NCBI GenBank assembly: GCA_012837395.1
Contig: DURF01000004.1
Coordinates: 1-7,972, forward strand
Direction: 5' to 3'
DNA from: Acholeplasma sp.
GTDB lineage: Bacteria > Bacillota_I > Bacilli_A > Acholeplasmatales > Acholeplasmataceae
Length of the DNA stretch: 7,972 nt
Part shown: one piece after another, positions 6,397-7,972 of the stretch
Layout of the letters: every line of letters starts with the position of its first letter
Position numbering within the stretch: position 1 is the stretch's first letter
Notes under the pieces: model-generated
The model's database searches: none
What the model was told of the DNA's origin: nothing
The model's input: only the letters and a program-made list of their open reading frames with translations
Made by a program: the position numbers and the translations under genes

Positions 6397-7338
6397 TTAT
6401 TGATATCTTTTAATATAGGCACGCATTTCACTAACAAACTTATCTAACTCATCAAAGCTGTTTAAACGAGCTCCACTGGCCATTTTATGGCCACCGCCTT
6501 CAAATAGATTAGCTAGTTTGTCAATTTCTAAGCCTGATGATCTAATTCTAAGTCTTATTTCATTTGGATACTCAACAGCGACAAACCAAACGTTATATCC
6601 TTCAATACCACCAAAAAGATTGACGGTTGCTGCAGCATCTTCCATTGAAATGTTATATTTTTCTACATTTTCAGCTTTAATTATTCCATAAACAAAACCT
6701 TCATCAAAGATGGCATTGTTTAATAGTTCTGCTTTAAATCTAAAGACTCCTATTGATTCTTTGGAAAGTTTATTATCAATCTCTACTACGTCAGCACCTT
6801 TTTCAATTAAAAGACCCGCTATTTCATGAGTTAATTTAGATACACCTCTATATCTAAATCTTCCTGTATCAGTAACTATTCCTGTATACATTGCACGTGC
6901 TCCAACTTCAGTCATTTTTAATTCATTTTCAAATGTCTTATAAAAATAAGCAATCATTTGCGCACAAGATGGGAATGTTGTATCCACCCATATTAAATCA
7001 CCATATTGATCGACTGGAATATGGTGATCAATTTTTATAACTTCACTACCTAGCGAATATCTTTTATCACTTATTCTTGACTCAGTAGCTGTATCCACTA
7101 CAATTGATAATGCTCCTTCATATAATTTATCATCTATTGTATCTGGAGTACCAATAAAACTTACATATTCACTTGTCTCTCCAACAACATAAACATTTTT
7201 GTTTGGAAAAGATGTTTTTAATACATCTTTTAAACCAAACTGTGCACCATAACAATCGCCATCGGGTCTTTGATGTCCATGAATTATGATTGTTTCATAC
7301 TTTTTAATTTTTTCTAATATTTCATTTAGAATTTGCAT
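6397..7338 (-). CDS. nrnA: DHH-family phosphoesterase, NrnA type (nanoRNase / pAp phosphatase)
   Basis: NrnA proteins degrade very short RNAs (two to five residues) and remove the 3' phosphate from pAp, clearing end products of RNA decay and sulphur metabolism in the cytoplasm. From the ATG at 7338 the protein has 313 residues, the same class as B. subtilis NrnA. Metal-binding motifs of the DHH domain are all visible: HGHQRPDGD (20-28), VVDTATESR (80-88), IDHH (103-106) and YTGIVTDTGRFRY (151-163, Asp157). The DHHA1 substrate-binding domain carries GGGHKMASG at 281-289. ATGs at 7344 and 7356 are also in frame. I chose 7338 because AAAGGG lies nine bases upstream and the resulting N-terminus matches the family. 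The start falls inside the last codons of the upstream paralogue, and mgtC follows after 14 bases. The family is certain; the exact substrate is inferred. Confidence 0.92.
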   Translation of the reverse strand: MQILNEILEKIKKYETIIIHGHQRPDGDCYGAQFGLKDVLKTSFPNKNVYVVGETSEYVSFIGTPDTIDDKLYEGALSIVVDTATESRISDKRYSLGSEVIKIDHHIPVDQYGDLIWVDTTFPSCAQMIAYFYKTFENELKMTEVGARAMYTGIVTDTGRFRYRGVSKLTHEIAGLLIEKGADVVEIDNKLSKESIGVFRFKAELLNNAIFDEGFVYGIIKAENVEKYNISMEDAAATVNLFGGIEGYNVWFVAVEYPNEIRLRIRSSGLEIDKLANLFEGGGHKMASGARLNSFDELDKFVSEMRAYIKRYQ

Positions 7339-7972
7339 ATTCATACGCCCTTTCATCTAATTCTTTTAATAATTTATCTGCCTCATCAAAGTCTTTTAAG
7401 CTAGCGCCACAAGCAAAGTTGTGGCCCCCACCACCAAACTTTTTAGCAATATCAACTACAACTATATTTCTTGATCTTATTTCTGCTAATACAACATCAT
7501 TTTCATAATCTTCAGTAAAACTTACCCAAATTGGAATTTCTTTTATTCCAGCCATTAAGTTAACCATTCCCCTACTTACTCCAAAAATACTAAGACCACT
7601 TTCTAATATTAAGTCTTTATCATTTTTACGAAAGGCTACATTGTTCTTTGTTATATTAAAGTCTGAAAATAATAATTTAGACTTTCTCTTTTCTAATTCT
7701 TCTGTATATAAAAGTTATACATATCTTTAATATTTGGTTTAAATGATGTAATAAATGAAGCATTCATAAACACACGTGCTGCACTTTCTTCATTAATAAA
7801 CTGAAATCTTCCTGTATCTGTAACCATTCCACCATAAAGGTAGGTTGCAGCATCACTTGTTACTTCCCAATTATAATCTCTCACAAGATCAACAACTATC
7901 TCACAAGCTGATGAGTATGTACTTTGCTGGTAGAAAAGTGCTACATTTTCGACATCAGTATCATTTTGATGA
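7322..7972 (-). pseudogene. Second DHH-family phosphoesterase, frameshifted and cut by window edge
   Basis: This is a paralogue of the following nrnA, visible from the DHH motif to its natural end. The first whole codon at the edge (7971-7969) is a His that fits the last His of DHH. The reading then gives STYSSACEIV, YLYGGMVTDTGRFQF (motif IV, with the metal-binding Asp) and IKDMYNF, and meets a TAG at 7693-7695. The homologous protein continues in another frame as LYTEELEKRKSKLLFSD and runs without a stop to the DHHA1 motif GGGGHNFACG and a TGA at 7322. Adding one T to the four-T run (plus-strand A run 7710-7713) joins both halves into the expected NFLYTEEL, so a single-base deletion explains everything. 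It could be real gene decay or a homopolymer sequencing error. I see no canonical slippery heptamer in the right phase. In the DHHA1 motif the usual ASG is ACG. Its substrate is unknown. Confidence 0.85.
7348..7354 (-). promoter_or_regulatory. Ribosome site deciding the nrnA start
   Basis: GAAAGGG lies within the coding end of the upstream DHH gene, nine bases before the ATG at 7338 but only three before the ATG at 7344. The ATG at 7356 has no comparable site. This favours 7338 and implies that nrnA translation is coupled to the upstream gene. Confidence 0.5.

Noticed and set aside
6478..6492. Inverted repeat GGCCAT-TTT-ATGGCC that could form a hairpin.
   Set aside because: It lies in the codons for the conserved GGGHKMASG motif of nrnA, with no U tract after it.
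7322..7884. Two separate small genes at 7693-7884 and 7322-7567.
   Set aside because: They are the two halves of one DHH protein in different frames. The starts are internal GTG/ATG codons, and the joined frame reads through conserved family sequence.
1..7972. A new defence, mobile or accessory system.
   Set aside because: All genes but one small membrane protein belong to known, mostly housekeeping families on one strand. There is no repeat array, transposase, integrase, toxin pair or change of base composition visible.

Overview
This is an AT-rich window in which every gene I can support lies on the minus strand, so transcription runs from high to low coordinates. The gene content is typical of a low-GC Gram-positive (Bacillota) genome: an RNA polymerase delta subunit, a dnaX-ybaB-recR cluster, a NrnA-type DHH phosphoesterase, MnmE, and CTP synthase directly after rpoE. 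The strong AT bias and compact overlapping genes suggest a reduced-genome relative of the Mollicutes. TGA is a genuine stop here: dnaX, mgtC and the upstream DHH gene all end at family-typical positions with TGA, and tryptophan is written TGG. That excludes the Mycoplasma/Spiroplasma code and points to something like Acholeplasmatales, Izemoplasmatales or uncultured relatives. That placement is an inference from gene content and code only.

Layout in the direction of transcription. (1) 7972-7322: a DHH-family phosphoesterase cut by the window edge inside its DHH motif and broken by one frameshift in a T run at 7710-7713. (2) 7338-6397: an intact paralogue (NrnA type) whose start lies inside the end of the broken gene. 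(3) 6382-5822: an MgtC/SapB-family membrane protein. (4) 5844-4483: the tRNA-modification GTPase MnmE, overlapping mgtC by 23 bases. (5) 4438-2786: dnaX, then ybaB/ebfC (2780-2490) and recR (2490-1894), tightly coupled. (6) 1884-1621: a small two-helix membrane protein of unknown function, whose start signal overlaps the recR stop. (7) 1558-980: rpoE, with its own good promoter in the 62-base gap before it. (8) 954-976: a GC-rich hairpin. (9) 931-1: the first 310 codons of pyrG.

The left part joins two modules that lie far apart in Bacillus subtilis: dnaX-ybaB-recR (clamp loading and recombinational repair) and rpoE-pyrG (RNA polymerase specificity and CTP supply). The right part combines nanoRNA/pAp turnover, an MgtC-like membrane protein and tRNA wobble modification. 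There is no gene-free stretch longer than 62 bases, and I see no RNA genes, CRISPR arrays, insertion sequences or phage genes. I found no previously undescribed system. The points most worth a second look are a RecR that has lost three of its four zinc-finger cysteines, the frameshifted tandem DHH paralogue, the hairpin in front of pyrG, and the small membrane protein between recR and rpoE.
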